Assembly (NCBI RefSeq): GCF_004000435.1
Contig: NZ_RBVZ01000001.1
Span: 434,001-498,000 of the forward strand
Length of the DNA stretch: 64,000 nt
Direction of reading: 5' to 3'
DNA from: Alexandriicola marinus
GTDB lineage: Bacteria; Pseudomonadota; Alphaproteobacteria; Rhodobacterales; Rhodobacteraceae
In this document: positions 8,591-19,493 of the stretch, piece by piece
Numbering within the stretch: the first letter of the stretch is position 1
Layout: every line of letters begins with the position of its first letter
Notes under the pieces: model-generated
Told to the model about the DNA's origin: nothing
Database searches by the model: none
The model's input: the letters and a program-made list of their open reading frames with translations, nothing else
Translations under genes and position numbers: made by a program

Positions 8591-10606
8591 ATGTCCGAAT
8601 TGCGCAAGATCATCATCGACGATCAGGAAGTGGAAGTGCCGGGAGCGATGACGCTCATCCAGGCCTGTGAACAGGCCGGGATCGAAATTCCACGCTTCTG
8701 TTATCACGAACGGCTGTCGATCGCGGGCAATTGCCGGATGTGCCTTGTCGAGGTCGTGGGTGGCCCGCCGAAACCCGCGGCGTCCTGTGCCATGCAGGTC
8801 AAGGACCTCCGCCCCGGTCCCGAAGGGCAGCCGCCGGTCGTGAAGACCAACAGCCCCATGGTCAAGAAGGCCCGCGAGGGCGTGATGGAGTTTCTCCTGA
8901 TCAACCACCCGCTGGATTGCCCGATCTGCGACCAAGGCGGTGAATGCGATCTTCAGGATCAGGCGATGGCCTATGGCGTCGACTTTTCCCGCTTCCGCGA
9001 GCCCAAGCGCGCGACGGAGGATCTGGACCTCGGCCCTCTGGTCGAGACGCATATGACGCGCTGCATCTCCTGCACGCGCTGTGTCCGCTTCACCACCGAG
9101 GTGGCGGGCATCAGCCAGATGGGCCAGACCGGCCGCGGCGAAGATGCCGAGATCACGTCCTACCTGAACGAGACGCTCGATTCGAACCTTCAGGGCAATA
9201 TCATCGATCTGTGTCCGGTCGGCGCGCTCGTGTCGAAGCCCTATGCCTTTACCGCCCGGCCGTGGGAGCTGACCAAGACCGAATCCATCGACGTGATGGA
9301 TGCGCTGGGCTCCTCGATCCGGGTGGATTGCAAGGGCCGAGAAGTGATGCGGTTCCTGCCGCGCAACCATGACGGCGTGAACGAAGAATGGATTTCCGAC
9401 AAGACGCGCTTTGTCTGGGATGGCCTGCGCCGTCAGCGGCTCGACACCCCGTATATCCGCGAGAACGGTAAGCTGCGCCCGGCGACCTGGCCCGAAGCGC
9501 TTGGCCGCGCGGCCGAGGCGCTGAAAGGCGCCGCGAAGCCTGCGGGCCTTGTGGGCGATCTTGCCCCGGTCGAGGCGGCCTTTGGCCTCAAGCGGATGAT
9601 CGAGGGTCTGGGCGGTGTCGTCGAATGCCGCACCGACGGGGCCAAGCTGCCCGCCGGGAACCGGTCTGCCTATGCGGGCACTGCCGCCATCGAAGATATC
9701 GACAGCTCGGACGCGATCCTGATCATCGGCTCCGATCCGCGGAACGAGGCGCCGGTCCTAAATGCCCGTATCCGCAAGGCCTGGGCCCGGGGCGCCTTCG
9801 TTGGTCTGATCGGCCCCGAAGTCGACTTGACCTATGAGTATGTCCACATGGGCACAGGCCGCGCCGCGCTGGCCGAGGCGCTCGATGCCGGCCGAGAGAT
9901 GTCTGCCACGTCGCCGTTGGTGATCGTGGGACAGGGTGCCTTGACCGAGGCCGATGGCGCGGCCGTTCTCGCCATGGTCCAGAAGATGTGCGAGGCATCC
10001 GGATCGAAGCTTCTGGTTCTGCACACGGCGGCCGCCCGCGTAGGCGCGATGGATGTGGGCGCCGTCGCGCCGAACGGCATGGCCGATATCCAAGATGCGG
10101 ACGTGATCTACAACCTCGGCGCCGACGAGGTCGAGATTAGCGACGGCGCATTCGTGATCTATCAGGGCAGCCACGGTGACCGAGGCGCGCATCGTGCCGA
10201 CGTGATCCTGCCGGCCGCGGCCTATACCGAGGAAAGCGGCCTGTTCGTGAATACCGAAGGCCGCCCCCAACTGGCGCTGCGTGCCAGCTTCCCGCCGGGC
10301 GAGGCCAAGGAAAACTGGGCGATCCTCCGGGCGCTTTCGTCCGAACTGGGCGCCCAGCTTCCGTGGGACAGCCTTGCGCAGCTGCGCAACGTCCTGATCG
10401 CGGATCACCCCCATCTCAAGCAGATCGACCAGGTGGTCGAAAACGATTGGCAGGCGGTTGCACCCGGCCCCTTGGGCGACGGGGATTTCCGGATCGTGAT
10501 CAAGGATTTCTACCTGACGAACCCGATTGCGCGCGCGAGCCAGCTGATGGCCGAACTCAGCGCGATGGCAAAGTCCCGCGCCGAAACCCAGATCGCGGCG
10601 GAGTAA
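8591..10606 (+). CDS. nuoG: NADH-quinone oxidoreductase subunit G
   Basis: The 671-residue, 75-kDa subunit carries the electron wire of complex I. N1b ligands are Cys37, Cys48, Cys51 and Cys66. The His-ligated [4Fe-4S] cluster uses His106, Cys110, Cys113 and Cys119. The third cluster uses Cys158, Cys161, Cys164 and Cys208. A molybdopterin-oxidoreductase-like domain follows (about 220-620). No C-x2-C-x3-C motif lies behind residue 220, so the extra cluster N7 of some bacterial enzymes is absent. The start is placed at MSELRK (8591); a GTG at 8573 is a less likely alternative. Confidence 0.97.
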   Translation: MSELRKIIIDDQEVEVPGAMTLIQACEQAGIEIPRFCYHERLSIAGNCRMCLVEVVGGPPKPAASCAMQVKDLRPGPEGQPPVVKTNSPMVKKAREGVMEFLLINHPLDCPICDQGGECDLQDQAMAYGVDFSRFREPKRATEDLDLGPLVETHMTRCISCTRCVRFTTEVAGISQMGQTGRGEDAEITSYLNETLDSNLQGNIIDLCPVGALVSKPYAFTARPWELTKTESIDVMDALGSSIRVDCKGREVMRFLPRNHDGVNEEWISDKTRFVWDGLRRQRLDTPYIRENGKLRPATWPEALGRAAEALKGAAKPAGLVGDLAPVEAAFGLKRMIEGLGGVVECRTDGAKLPAGNRSAYAGTAAIEDIDSSDAILIIGSDPRNEAPVLNARIRKAWARGAFVGLIGPEVDLTYEYVHMGTGRAALAEALDAGREMSATSPLVIVGQGALTEADGAAVLAMVQKMCEASGSKLLVLHTAAARVGAMDVGAVAPNGMADIQDADVIYNLGADEVEISDGAFVIYQGSHGDRGAHRADVILPAAAYTEESGLFVNTEGRPQLALRASFPPGEAKENWAILRALSSELGAQLPWDSLAQLRNVLIADHPHLKQIDQVVENDWQAVAPGPLGDGDFRIVIKDFYLTNPIARASQLMAELSAMAKSRAETQIAAE

Positions 10607-10641
10607 GCCGTTTGCTTGTCTTCCCGGCCATAGATCACCGG

Positions 10642-11034
10642 ATGCGTCCGGTGGCACCCCTGTGCTGTGCGGTCCTGCTGACCGCCTGCAGCACCGGGGA
10701 CGGTGCCGGCATTTCCGCGTCGGGCGATCCGGTCTATCGCGGCATCGAGACACGTCTTCTTGACGGGGATCTGGTCGGATTCGCGGTCGAGATGTCAGGC
10801 GCAGGCGGCCCGGAGGACGTGGTCGCCTATGCCGAATGCGCCGCGGCGCAATATACGCTGATCCGCGGCTATGGATTCGCGCGACATGTGCGCACTTTGG
10901 TGGACGAAACGGGTGGAAACTGGCGCGCGGATGCTGTTTACACCATCTCGGCGGCGCTCCCCCAGGGGGAGCGGACGATCGACGCGGAAGTCACGGTTGC
11001 CAATTGCGCACTGAACGGCATTCCGACGGTATAG
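10642..11034 (+). CDS. Small lipoprotein between nuoG and nuoH
   Basis: The start at the ATG of MRPVAPL (10642) gives a short signal peptide with lipobox LLTAC (lipidated Cys16). The product has 130 residues. Two further cysteines (YAECAAAQ and VANCALN) are 59 residues apart. The segment YTLIRGYGFARHVRTL and the YTISAALPQG strand suggest a small alpha/beta fold. The family is not recognised. It ends 27 bases before nuoH and is the fourth lipoprotein in the operon. Confidence 0.65.
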   Translation: MRPVAPLCCAVLLTACSTGDGAGISASGDPVYRGIETRLLDGDLVGFAVEMSGAGGPEDVVAYAECAAAQYTLIRGYGFARHVRTLVDETGGNWRADAVYTISAALPQGERTIDAEVTVANCALNGIPTV

Positions 11035-11061
11035 AGGCCAAGAGGTCCGAGGGAACGAAAC

Positions 11062-12099
11062 ATGGTAGACTTCTTCACCAACACCAACCTTGGCATTGTA
11101 CTGCTTGTGACGGGTCAGGTCCTGCTGGTTCTGGTGCCGCTTCTCGTCTCTTTGGCGTTCCTGATGTATGCCGACCGCAAGATCTGGGCCGCTGTCCAGA
11201 TGCGGCGCGGCCCGAACGTCGTGGGCGTCTTCGGGCTGCTGCAATCCTTCGCCGATTTCCTGAAATATATCGTCAAGGAAGTGGTGGTTCCCGCCGGCGC
11301 CGACAAGGCCGTTTTCTATCTCGCGCCGATGATTTCGCTGGTGATGGCGATCATCGCCTGGGCGGTGATTCCCTTCAACGAGGGCTGGGCTGTCGCCGAT
11401 ATCAACGTGGCGATCCTCTATGTTTTTGCCGTCTCCTCGCTCGAGGTTTACGGCGTGATCATGGGCGGCTGGGCGTCGAACTCCAAATACCCTTTCCTCG
11501 GCTCTTTGCGGTCCGCCGCGCAGATGATTTCCTACGAGGTGTCGATCGGCCTGATCATCATCGGTGTCATCATCTCGACGGGCTCGATGAACTTCGGCGC
11601 CATCGTCGCCGCGCAGGATGGCTCGGCGGGGCTGTTCAACTGGTATTGGGTCGCGCATTTCCCGATGCTGTTCCTGTTCTTCATCTCGGCGCTGGCCGAG
11701 ACGAACCGCCCGCCCTTCGACCTGCCGGAGGCGGAATCGGAACTCGTGGCGGGCTACCAGGTCGAATATTCCTCGACACCGTTCCTGCTGTTCATGATCG
11801 GCGAACTGACGGCTGTGGTGCTGATGTGCGCATTGGTGACCCTGCTGTTCTTCGGGGGCTGGCTGTCGCCGGTGCCGTTCCTGCCCGATGGCATGTTCTG
11901 GATGGTCCTGAAGATGCTGTTCGTCTTCTTCATGTTCTCGATGGTGAAGGCGATCACGCCGCGCTACCGCTATGACCAGCTGATGCGCCTTGGCTGGAAG
12001 GTGTTCCTGCCGATGTCGCTGGCCTGGGTGGTGATCGTCTCTTTCCTCGCAAAATTCGAAGTCTTTGGCGGGTTCTGGGCCCGCTGGATCGGAGCGTAA
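11062..12099 (+). CDS. nuoH: NADH-quinone oxidoreductase subunit H
   Basis: A 345-residue integral membrane subunit (ND1 type) with about eight membrane helices, which helps form the quinone-binding chamber where the hydrophilic arm meets the membrane arm. Family landmarks include [20 protein letters not shown] near residues 32-51 and the acidic cytoplasmic loop [19 protein letters not shown]. The stop is followed after one base by the ATG of nuoI. Confidence 0.98.
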   Translation: MVDFFTNTNLGIVLLVTGQVLLVLVPLLVSLAFLMYADRKIWAAVQMRRGPNVVGVFGLLQSFADFLKYIVKEVVVPAGADKAVFYLAPMISLVMAIIAWAVIPFNEGWAVADINVAILYVFAVSSLEVYGVIMGGWASNSKYPFLGSLRSAAQMISYEVSIGLIIIGVIISTGSMNFGAIVAAQDGSAGLFNWYWVAHFPMLFLFFISALAETNRPPFDLPEAESELVAGYQVEYSSTPFLLFMIGELTAVVLMCALVTLLFFGGWLSPVPFLPDGMFWMVLKMLFVFFMFSMVKAITPRYRYDQLMRLGWKVFLPMSLAWVVIVSFLAKFEVFGGFWARWIGA

Positions 12100-12100
12100 A

Positions 12101-12595
12101 ATGACTCAGATCGACTATTCCCGCGCCACGAAATACTTCCTGCTTCAGGATTTCTTTCAGGGCTTCAAACTGGGGCTGAAATACTTCTTCCGGCCCAAGG
12201 CGACGCTGAACTACCCGCATGAAAAGGGGCCGCTGTCGCCGCGATTCCGGGGCGAACACGCGCTGCGCCGCTATCCCAACGGCGAAGAGCGGTGCATCGC
12301 CTGCAAATTGTGCGAAGCGATCTGCCCGGCGCAGGCCATCACCATCGATGCCGAACCGCGTGACGACGGCTCCCGCCGGACGACGCGCTACGACATCGAC
12401 ATGACGAAATGCATCTATTGCGGGTTCTGCCAGGAGGCGTGCCCGGTCGACGCGATCGTCGAGGGCCCGAACTTCGAGTTTTCGACCGAAACCCGCGAAG
12501 AGCTGTATTACGACAAGGCCAAGCTTCTGGAAAACGGTGACCGCTGGGAAGCGGAGATCGCCCGCAACCTCGAACTGGACGCGCCCTACCGATGA
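12101..12595 (+). CDS. nuoI: NADH-quinone oxidoreductase subunit I (two [4Fe-4S])
   Basis: A 164-residue ferredoxin-type subunit that carries clusters N6a and N6b to the terminal cluster near quinone. The ligands are Cys65, Cys68, Cys71, Cys75 ([12 protein letters not shown]) and Cys104, Cys107, Cys110, Cys114 ([12 protein letters not shown]). Length is typical for alphaproteobacteria and mitochondria. The stop overlaps the next ATG by four bases. Confidence 0.98.
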   Translation: MTQIDYSRATKYFLLQDFFQGFKLGLKYFFRPKATLNYPHEKGPLSPRFRGEHALRRYPNGEERCIACKLCEAICPAQAITIDAEPRDDGSRRTTRYDIDMTKCIYCGFCQEACPVDAIVEGPNFEFSTETREELYYDKAKLLENGDRWEAEIARNLELDAPYR

Positions 12596-12999
12596 CCGAC
12601 AACAACCCCTTCATGGCCATGATGAAGGCCGGGCAGGATTGGGCACGGTCACTCAACCCGGCGCTGGAATCCTTCACACCCAAGGGGTTCGAAACCCTGT
12701 GGCCCACCATGTCGCGCGAGATGATGGAAACCGTCATGGGCAAGACCTTCAATCCCGACGGTCTGGATGCCAAGACACGGCTCCTGTGCACGCTGACGGG
12801 GCTTACCATCCTGGGCGCGCAGGCGGAATCGCAGGTTCGCCTGACGGTGCGCCACGCGGTCGAGGCCGGGGCCACCAAACAGGAAATCGCCGAAACCATC
12901 GCGCAGGCAGGCCTTTTCGGAGGGGTGCCCGCGATGACGAAGGCCATGGAACTCGCCACCGAGGTCCTTGACGGAGACGAAGGGGAACAGGGCAAATGA
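12592..12999 (+). CDS. Carboxymuconolactone decarboxylase-like (AhpD-like) protein
   Basis: A 135-residue helical protein. The core from about residue 55 on ([18 protein letters not shown], then [21 protein letters not shown]) is the CMD-family pattern. The redox-active C-x2-C of peroxidase-type AhpD proteins is missing; only Cys65 is seen, so a thiol peroxidase role is unlikely. It overlaps nuoI upstream and nuoJ downstream by four bases each, placing it firmly in the complex I transcript. Its job there is unknown. Confidence 0.8.
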   Translation: MTDNNPFMAMMKAGQDWARSLNPALESFTPKGFETLWPTMSREMMETVMGKTFNPDGLDAKTRLLCTLTGLTILGAQAESQVRLTVRHAVEAGATKQEIAETIAQAGLFGGVPAMTKAMELATEVLDGDEGEQGK

Positions 13000-13601
13000 C
13001 ACCCGCGGCATTCGCTTTCTATATTTTTGCCACCACGACCGTGGCGGGCGGCCTGATGACCGTCGTCAGCCGGAACCCGGTGCACTCGGTGCTGTGGCTG
13101 ATCCTTGCCTTCCTGTCGTCGGCGGGTCTCTTCATCCTTCTGGGTGCCGAATTCGTCGCGATGCTTCTGATCATCGTCTATGTCGGCGCGGTCGCGGTGT
13201 TGTTCCTCTTCGTCGTCATGATGCTGGATATCGATTTCGCGGCCCTCAAGGCCGAAATGGCGCGCTACATGCCGCTCGCCCTGCTGATCGGGGTGGTGAT
13301 CCTGATGCAGCTGGGCGTTGCCTTCGGCGTCTGGGGCTTTGCGGACGGGGTCGAGGATCGGATCGCCGCGCCGATGGGCGACGCGCAGAACACCGCAAGC
13401 ATCGGCCTGTTGCTGTATGACCGTTACATCCTGCTGTTCCAGCTGGCGGGCCTGATCCTTCTGGTCGCGATGATCGGGGCGATCGTGCTGACGCTGCGCC
13501 ACCGGGTCGACGTCAAGCGGCAGAACATCGTTGCCCAGATGATGCGCGATCCCGAAAAGGCGATGGAGTTGAAGGACGTGAAACCGGGGCAGGGGCTATG
13601 A
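12996..13601 (+). CDS. nuoJ: NADH-quinone oxidoreductase subunit J
   Basis: A 201-residue membrane subunit (ND6 type) with five predicted helices. The conserved segment [14 protein letters not shown], the acidic patch [20 protein letters not shown] and the VVMMLDID motif are present. It takes part in the proton channel region next to the quinone module. It overlaps the CMD-like gene and the following secreted-protein gene by four bases each. Confidence 0.97.
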   Translation: MTPAAFAFYIFATTTVAGGLMTVVSRNPVHSVLWLILAFLSSAGLFILLGAEFVAMLLIIVYVGAVAVLFLFVVMMLDIDFAALKAEMARYMPLALLIGVVILMQLGVAFGVWGFADGVEDRIAAPMGDAQNTASIGLLLYDRYILLFQLAGLILLVAMIGAIVLTLRHRVDVKRQNIVAQMMRDPEKAMELKDVKPGQGL

Positions 13602-14053
13602 TCGGCCGGGGACTTCTTGCCCTCTGGCTGGCCGTTGCCGCGCAATCAGCCGGCGCTCAGCCGCTCGCCTGTTTGCCGGACACCGGCGACAGTGCGCCCG
13701 AAGGCTTTGCGCTCGCGGCCGATCCCGACCGCGACACGGCAACGGTCGAGTTGATTGCCGACGATGTCGCCCTCTGGACCCGGACAGGTGGCCCCGAGCG
13801 CGGCGGACTCATGGCCATGGTCAATTGCCCGCGCGGGCGACTGTCCGTGTTGCTGTTTCTTCCTGCGGACCGCGTGTCCGAAGCGGTGGACACCCTGCGC
13901 GCCGAGTCGCCGGGGCCGGGCGCGGAAATGGGCAGCCAGTTTCTGGCGCTCAAAAGGCAGGCCACACGCCGCGCCTACGATGTTGGCGGTGCGGCTGACA
14001 ATGTCTCCGAAGAGTTCGGCGCCTGCGTCTGCGCCGCTGCGGCAAACGGTTGA
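13598..14053 (+). CDS. Secreted small protein between nuoJ and nuoK
   Basis: A 151-residue protein with a clear signal peptide ending at SAGAQ (cleavage near residue 20). The mature part has four cysteines, one near the start (LACLP), one in NCPRG and two at the end (ACVCAA), suggesting disulfides in the periplasm. The family is not recognised. It starts in an ATGA overlap with nuoJ and ends 10 bases before nuoK. Confidence 0.65.
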   Translation: MIGRGLLALWLAVAAQSAGAQPLACLPDTGDSAPEGFALAADPDRDTATVELIADDVALWTRTGGPERGGLMAMVNCPRGRLSVLLFLPADRVSEAVDTLRAESPGPGAEMGSQFLALKRQATRRAYDVGGAADNVSEEFGACVCAAAANG

Positions 14054-14063
14054 AGGTGAGAAT

Positions 14064-14369
14064 ATGATCGGAATTGAACATTACCTGACGGTCGCGGCGA
14101 TGCTGTTCGTCATCGGTGTCTTCGGCCTGTTCCTGAACCGCAAGAATGTCATCATCATGCTGATGTCGATCGAGCTGATGCTTCTGGCGGTCAACATCAA
14201 CCTCGTCGCCTTTTCGTCGTTCCTCGGCGATCTGGTGGGCCAGATCTTCACCCTTTTCGTGCTGACCGTCGCCGCCGCCGAGGCCGCGATCGGGCTCGCG
14301 ATCCTTGTTTGTTTCTTCCGCGTCCGCGGGACCATCGACGTTGAAGACGTCAACGTGATGAAGGGCTAA
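14064..14369 (+). CDS. nuoK: NADH-quinone oxidoreductase subunit K
   Basis: A 101-residue, three-helix membrane subunit (ND4L type). The two membrane glutamates needed for proton translocation are seen as Glu37 ([11 protein letters not shown]) and Glu73 ([11 protein letters not shown]). The length matches the family closely. GAAGGTGAG precedes the ATG at 14064. nuoL begins six bases after its stop. Confidence 0.97.
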   Translation: MIGIEHYLTVAAMLFVIGVFGLFLNRKNVIIMLMSIELMLLAVNINLVAFSSFLGDLVGQIFTLFVLTVAAAEAAIGLAILVCFFRVRGTIDVEDVNVMKG

Positions 14370-14375
14370 AGACCA

Positions 14376-16487
14376 ATGGAAACCATCATCCTCTTTGCCC
14401 CTCTTGCAGGCGCGCTGATCTGCGGCTTCGGGTGGAAGATCCTGGGCGAGACGGCGGCGCAATGGGTGGCCACCGGCCTTCTGTTCCTGGCGGCCTTCCT
14501 CAGCTGGATCGTCTTTCTAGGCCATGATGGCGTGACCGATCAGATCACGATCCTGCGCTGGATCGAAAGCGGAACGCTGGCCACCGACTGGTCCATCCGG
14601 CTCGACCGTCTGACGGCGATCATGCTGATCGTCATCACCACGGTCTCGGCGCTCGTGCACCTGTATTCCTTCGGCTACATGGCCCATGACGACAATTTCC
14701 GCGAAGGCGAGAGCTATCGTCCCCGCTTCTTTGCGTACCTGTCGTTCTTCACCTTCGCGATGCTCATGCTCGTGACGTCGGACAACCTGATCCAGATGTT
14801 CTTCGGCTGGGAAGGCGTGGGCGTGGCGTCCTACCTTCTGATCGGCTTCTACTACCGTAAACCGTCGGCCAATGCCGCGGCGATCAAGGCCTTCGTGGTC
14901 AACCGGGTTGGCGACTTCGGCTTTGCGCTGGGCATCTTCGCGATCTACTTCCTCGTCGATTCCGTCAAGTTCGATGACATCTTCGCCGCCGCGCCGACGC
15001 TGGCCGAGACGCAGATCACCTTCCTCTGGAGGGAATGGAACGCCGCGAACCTGATCGGTGTTCTTCTGTTCATCGGCGCCATGGGGAAATCGGCACAGCT
15101 GATCCTGCACACTTGGCTGCCGGACGCCATGGAAGGCCCGACACCGGTGTCGGCGCTGATCCACGCGGCAACCATGGTTACGGCGGGCGTGTTCCTCGTC
15201 TGCCGGATGTCGCCGATCTACGAATTCGCGCCCGAGGCCAGCCAGTTCATCGTCTTCCTCGGCGCCTCGACCGCGTTCTTTGCCGCGACCGTGGGTCTGG
15301 TTCAGAACGACATCAAGCGCGTCATCGCCTATTCGACCTGTTCGCAGCTGGGCTACATGTTCGTGGCCGCCGGCGTGGGCGTCTATTCGGTGGCGATGTT
15401 CCACCTCTTCACCCATGCCTTCTTCAAGGCGATGCTGTTCCTCGGCGCCGGTTCGGTGATCCACGGGATGCATCACGAACAGGACATGCGGAATTATGGC
15501 GGGCTGCGCCACAAGCTGCCCTACACCTTCTGGGCCATGATGATCGGCACGCTTGCGATCACCGGCGTGGGCATTCCGCTTCTGTATCTCGGCTTCCCGG
15601 TCGGCTTTGCGGGCTTCGTGTCGAAGGATGCGATCATCGAGAGCGCCTATGCCGCCCATAACGGCTATGCCTTCTGGCTTCTGGTCGTGGCCGCGCTGTT
15701 CACCAGCTTCTATTCGTGGCGGCTGATGTTCCTGACCTTCTATGGCAAGCCGCGCGGCGATCACCACACGCATGAACATGCCCATGAAAGCCCGATGACC
15801 ATGTTGGCCCCGCTTGGTGTGCTGGCCCTCGGCGCGATCCTTGCGGGCATGATCTGGTACAAGCCCTTCTTCGGCGACAGCGAGAAGGTCGCGAAGTTCT
15901 TCGGCATCCCCGAGGCCGTCGCCATGGCCGAAGAGAGCCACGGCGAAGAGCCTGCCGCGGATGAGGCGCATTCCGGCGAAGAGGCCGCGGGCGATCATGG
16001 CGAGGATCACCATTTCGCCTTCGGCGGCGATCCGGGCGATGGCGCGATCTATATCGGGCCCGACAACCACGTCCTCGACGAGGCGCATTCGGTGCCGATC
16101 TGGGTCAAGCTCGCGCCCTTCATCTCGATGCTGCTGGGCTTCGGGACGGCGTATCAAATGTATATCCGCCGCCCCGACTGGCCGGCCAAACTGGCTCAGA
16201 ACCAGCGTCCGCTCTACGAGTTCCTGCTCAACAAGTGGTATTTCGACGAAATATACGACTTCCTCTTTGTTCGCCCTGCGCGCGGGATCGGCATGTTCCT
16301 ATGGAAGCGGGGAGATCAGGGCACGATTGACGGCGGCATCAACGGTATCGCGCTGGGCATCATCCCGTTCCTGACCCGCCTCGCGGGACGGGCGCAGACG
16401 GGATACATGTTCACTTACGTGTTCTGGATGGTCGTCGGCATTGCCGCGGTCCTGACATGGGTCAGCATCACCGGGGGAACGAACTGA
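14376..16487 (+). CDS. nuoL: NADH-quinone oxidoreductase subunit L with a His/acid-rich insertion
   Basis: A 703-residue antiporter-like subunit (ND5 type) at the far end of the membrane arm. Key membrane residues are seen in [20 protein letters not shown] (acid of the proton channel) and [20 protein letters not shown] (lysine and TM7 region). The C-terminal part provides the lateral helix. It is longer than the roughly 610 residues of E. coli NuoL. Residues 462-471 ([10 protein letters not shown]) and about 519-548 form a histidine- and acid-rich loop that could bind metal. The stop overlaps the ATG of nuoM. Confidence 0.97.
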   Translation: METIILFAPLAGALICGFGWKILGETAAQWVATGLLFLAAFLSWIVFLGHDGVTDQITILRWIESGTLATDWSIRLDRLTAIMLIVITTVSALVHLYSFGYMAHDDNFREGESYRPRFFAYLSFFTFAMLMLVTSDNLIQMFFGWEGVGVASYLLIGFYYRKPSANAAAIKAFVVNRVGDFGFALGIFAIYFLVDSVKFDDIFAAAPTLAETQITFLWREWNAANLIGVLLFIGAMGKSAQLILHTWLPDAMEGPTPVSALIHAATMVTAGVFLVCRMSPIYEFAPEASQFIVFLGASTAFFAATVGLVQNDIKRVIAYSTCSQLGYMFVAAGVGVYSVAMFHLFTHAFFKAMLFLGAGSVIHGMHHEQDMRNYGGLRHKLPYTFWAMMIGTLAITGVGIPLLYLGFPVGFAGFVSKDAIIESAYAAHNGYAFWLLVVAALFTSFYSWRLMFLTFYGKPRGDHHTHEHAHESPMTMLAPLGVLALGAILAGMIWYKPFFGDSEKVAKFFGIPEAVAMAEESHGEEPAADEAHSGEEAAGDHGEDHHFAFGGDPGDGAIYIGPDNHVLDEAHSVPIWVKLAPFISMLLGFGTAYQMYIRRPDWPAKLAQNQRPLYEFLLNKWYFDEIYDFLFVRPARGIGMFLWKRGDQGTIDGGINGIALGIIPFLTRLAGRAQTGYMFTYVFWMVVGIAAVLTWVSITGGTN

Positions 16488-18049
16488 TGGGCAACCTTCT
16501 GTCACTCACCACCTTTATCCCCCTTCTGGGCGCGCTGATCCTCGCGCTGTTCCTGCGCGGCGATGACGAGGCGGCACAGCGCAATGCCAAGTGGGTGGCC
16601 TTTGCCACCACGGTGTTCGCCTTCGTGGTGTCGCTGTTCGTGCTGTTCGGCTTCGACCCGTCCAATACCGACTTCCAGTTCGTGGAAGAACGGGAATGGC
16701 TTCTGGGCATGACCTACCGGATGGGTGTGGACGGGATCTCGATCCTCTTCGTCATGCTGACGACGTTCCTGATGCCGCTTGTCATTGCCTCGTGCTGGGA
16801 TGTGACGCATCGGGTCAAGGAATACATGATCGCCTTCCTCGTGCTGGAAACGCTCATGCTGGGCGTGTTCATGGCGCTCGATCTGGTGCTGTTCTACGTC
16901 TTCTTCGAGGCCGGTCTGATCCCGATGTTCCTGATCATCGGCATCTGGGGCGGCAAGAACCGCATCTATGCCTCGTTCAAGTTCTTCCTCTATACCTTCC
17001 TCGGCTCTGTCCTGATGCTTGTGGCGATGGTTGCGATGTTCCAGCAATCCGGCACCACCTGCATCGGCGCCTGCGGTCCGGGCGAAACCTCGCTTCTTGA
17101 TTTCCGCTTCGGCACCGAAAGCTTCGAGCTTTTGGGCATGCAGGTCGTGGGCGGCATGCAGACCCTGCTGTTCCTCGCGTTCTTTGCCTCCTTCGCGGTC
17201 AAGATGCCGATGTGGCCCGTCCACACATGGCTGCCCGATGCGCATGTTCAGGCGCCGACCGCCGGGTCGGTCGTTCTGGCGGCGATCCTGCTGAAGATGG
17301 GGGGCTATGGCTTCCTGCGGTTCAGCCTGCCGATGTTCCCCGTCGCCACAGATATCTGGGCGCCGCTGGTCCTGTGGCTGTCGGCCATCGCGATCGTCTA
17401 CACGTCGCTGGTCGCGCTGGTTCAGGAAGACATGAAGAAACTCATCGCCTATTCGTCCGTGGCCCACATGGGATACGTGACGATGGGGATTTTCGCGGCC
17501 AATCAGCAGGGGCTTGATGGCGCGATCTTCCAGATGCTCAGCCACGGCTTCATCTCGGGCGCGCTCTTCCTGTGCGTGGGCGTGATCTATGACCGGATGC
17601 ATACCCGCGAGATCGATGCCTATGGCGGCCTCGTGAACCGGATGCCCGCCTATGCGCTGGTGTTCATGCTGTTCACCATGGCCAATGTGGGCCTGCCGGG
17701 CACCTCCGGCTTCATCGGCGAATTCCTGACGCTGATGGGTGTCTTCCAGGTCAACACCTGGGTGGCCCTCGTCGCCACGTCGGGCGTGATCCTGTCGGCG
17801 GCCTATGCGCTCTGGCTCTATCGTCGGGTCGTGATGGGCGACCTGATCAAGGAGGCCCTGCGCTCGATCACCGACATGACCCGGCGGGAGCGTGCGATCT
17901 TTGCCCCGCTGATCGTCATGACGCTGTTGCTGGGTGTCTATCCTGCGCTGGTCACCGACATCATCGGACCAAGCGTCGCCAATCTCGTGTCGCAAGTCGA
18001 CGTGGCCGTTGCCGATTTCGAGGCCGCCACGATGCTGGCCCAGAACTGA
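16487..18049 (+). CDS. nuoM: NADH-quinone oxidoreductase subunit M
   Basis: A 520-residue antiporter-like proton-pumping subunit (ND4 type). The start is placed at MGNLLSL (16487), where the ATG overlaps the nuoL stop; the longer frame from 16457 lies inside nuoL. Landmarks are [18 protein letters not shown] and [20 protein letters not shown] with their conserved Glu and Lys. About 14 membrane helices. nuoN follows after 10 bases. Confidence 0.98.
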   Translation: MGNLLSLTTFIPLLGALILALFLRGDDEAAQRNAKWVAFATTVFAFVVSLFVLFGFDPSNTDFQFVEEREWLLGMTYRMGVDGISILFVMLTTFLMPLVIASCWDVTHRVKEYMIAFLVLETLMLGVFMALDLVLFYVFFEAGLIPMFLIIGIWGGKNRIYASFKFFLYTFLGSVLMLVAMVAMFQQSGTTCIGACGPGETSLLDFRFGTESFELLGMQVVGGMQTLLFLAFFASFAVKMPMWPVHTWLPDAHVQAPTAGSVVLAAILLKMGGYGFLRFSLPMFPVATDIWAPLVLWLSAIAIVYTSLVALVQEDMKKLIAYSSVAHMGYVTMGIFAANQQGLDGAIFQMLSHGFISGALFLCVGVIYDRMHTREIDAYGGLVNRMPAYALVFMLFTMANVGLPGTSGFIGEFLTLMGVFQVNTWVALVATSGVILSAAYALWLYRRVVMGDLIKEALRSITDMTRRERAIFAPLIVMTLLLGVYPALVTDIIGPSVANLVSQVDVAVADFEAATMLAQN

Positions 18050-18059
18050 GGAATAAGAG

Positions 18060-19493
18060 ATGATCGCAGCCGATATCCAGGTGGTCCTTCCCGAACTGGT
18101 GCTGTCCGTCTTCGCGATGGCGGCGCTGATGGGCGCGGTCTACACCATTAAGGATCGCGCAGCACCGCTTCTTGTCTGGACGACAAGTGGCGTGATGGTC
18201 CTCGTGGCCCTGTGGATCGCGATTGCCGGACCGCAGGGCTCTGCCTTCGAGGGGTCGTTCACCTCTGACGGCTTCTCCGTCTTTGCCAAGGTCATGATCC
18301 TCATGTCCGGCGCGGCGATCCTGCTGATGAGCGAGGGCTACATGGCCCGCCACGGCATCCTGAAGTTCGAATATCCCGTGCTGATCACGCTGGCGAGCGT
18401 GGGCATGATGGTCATGGTCTCGGCCGGGGACCTGATCGTCCTTTACATGGGGCTCGAACTGCAATCGCTCGCGCTCTATGTCGTGGCGGCGCTTCGGCGC
18501 GACAGCATCAAGTCGACGGAAGCCGGGCTGAAGTATTTCGTGCTGGGCGCGCTGTCTTCGGGGCTCTTGCTCTATGGCGCGTCGCTGACCTATGGCTACA
18601 CCGGAACGACCTCGTTCGCGGGCATCATCGAGGCGACCGAAGGCGGCGTCTCGACGGGTCTTCTCTTCGGTCTCGTGTTCCTGCTGGCGGGGTTCGCCTT
18701 CAAGGTCTCGGCCGCGCCCTTCCATATGTGGACACCCGATGTCTACGAAGGCTCGCCCACGCCGGTCACCGCGTTCTTCGCGACCGCGCCCAAAGTTGCG
18801 GCGATGGGTCTGTTTGCGCGGGTCGTGCATGACGCCTTCGGCGGCGTGGTCGGCGACTGGCAACAGATCGTGGCGCTTCTTTCGGTCTTGTCGATGTTCC
18901 TTGGTGCGATCGCCGCCATCGGTCAGCGCAACATCAAGCGCCTGATGGCCTATTCCTCGATCGCGCATATGGGCTTTGCCCTGATGGGCCTTGCGGCCGG
19001 CACCGTTCTGGGTGTGCAGGCGATGCTGATCTATATGGCGATCTATGTGACGATGAACATCGGCACCTTCGCCTTCATCATGTCGATGGAGAAGGATGGC
19101 CGGGTCGTGACCGATATCGACGCGCTCCAGATGTATTCCAAGCGCGAGCCGCTCAAGGCGCTTGCCATGCTCGTGCTGCTGTTCAGCCTTGCGGGCGTGC
19201 CGCCGATGGTGGGCTTCTTCGGCAAGCTGTATGTCCTGCGCGCGGCCTATGATGCGGGCCTTGGCTGGCTGGCCGTCGCGGGCGTTCTGGCAAGTGTCAT
19301 CGGCGCCTTCTACTACCTGCGGATCGTCTACTACATGTATTTCGGAGAGGAGCGCGACGCGCTTGATCCCGGCATGTCGCCGGTTCTCTGGGGGTTCCTG
19401 ATGGCATCGGCCGCGGTGATGGTCGTGGGCATCGTGAACCTCTTCGGCATCGAGCCCGCGGCAGCCGCCGCGGCGGCCTCGCTTGTCAACTAG
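18060..19493 (+). CDS. nuoN: NADH-quinone oxidoreductase subunit N
   Basis: A 477-residue antiporter-like subunit (ND2 type), the third proton-pumping unit of the membrane arm. Landmarks are [37 protein letters not shown] and [15 protein letters not shown]. The C-terminus is alanine-rich. Its last 11 bases overlap the predicted birA start. Confidence 0.98.
   Translation: MIAADIQVVLPELVLSVFAMAALMGAVYTIKDRAAPLLVWTTSGVMVLVALWIAIAGPQGSAFEGSFTSDGFSVFAKVMILMSGAAILLMSEGYMARHGILKFEYPVLITLASVGMMVMVSAGDLIVLYMGLELQSLALYVVAALRRDSIKSTEAGLKYFVLGALSSGLLLYGASLTYGYTGTTSFAGIIEATEGGVSTGLLFGLVFLLAGFAFKVSAAPFHMWTPDVYEGSPTPVTAFFATAPKVAAMGLFARVVHDAFGGVVGDWQQIVALLSVLSMFLGAIAAIGQRNIKRLMAYSSIAHMGFALMGLAAGTVLGVQAMLIYMAIYVTMNIGTFAFIMSMEKDGRVVTDIDALQMYSKREPLKALAMLVLLFSLAGVPPMVGFFGKLYVLRAAYDAGLGWLAVAGVLASVIGAFYYLRIVYYMYFGEERDALDPGMSPVLWGFLMASAAVMVVGIVNLFGIEPAAAAAAASLVN

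Noticed and set aside
14517-16157. 546-codon minus-strand frame opposite nuoL
   Set aside because: It is very rich in charged residues with no membrane or catalytic pattern, and is antisense to a certain gene.
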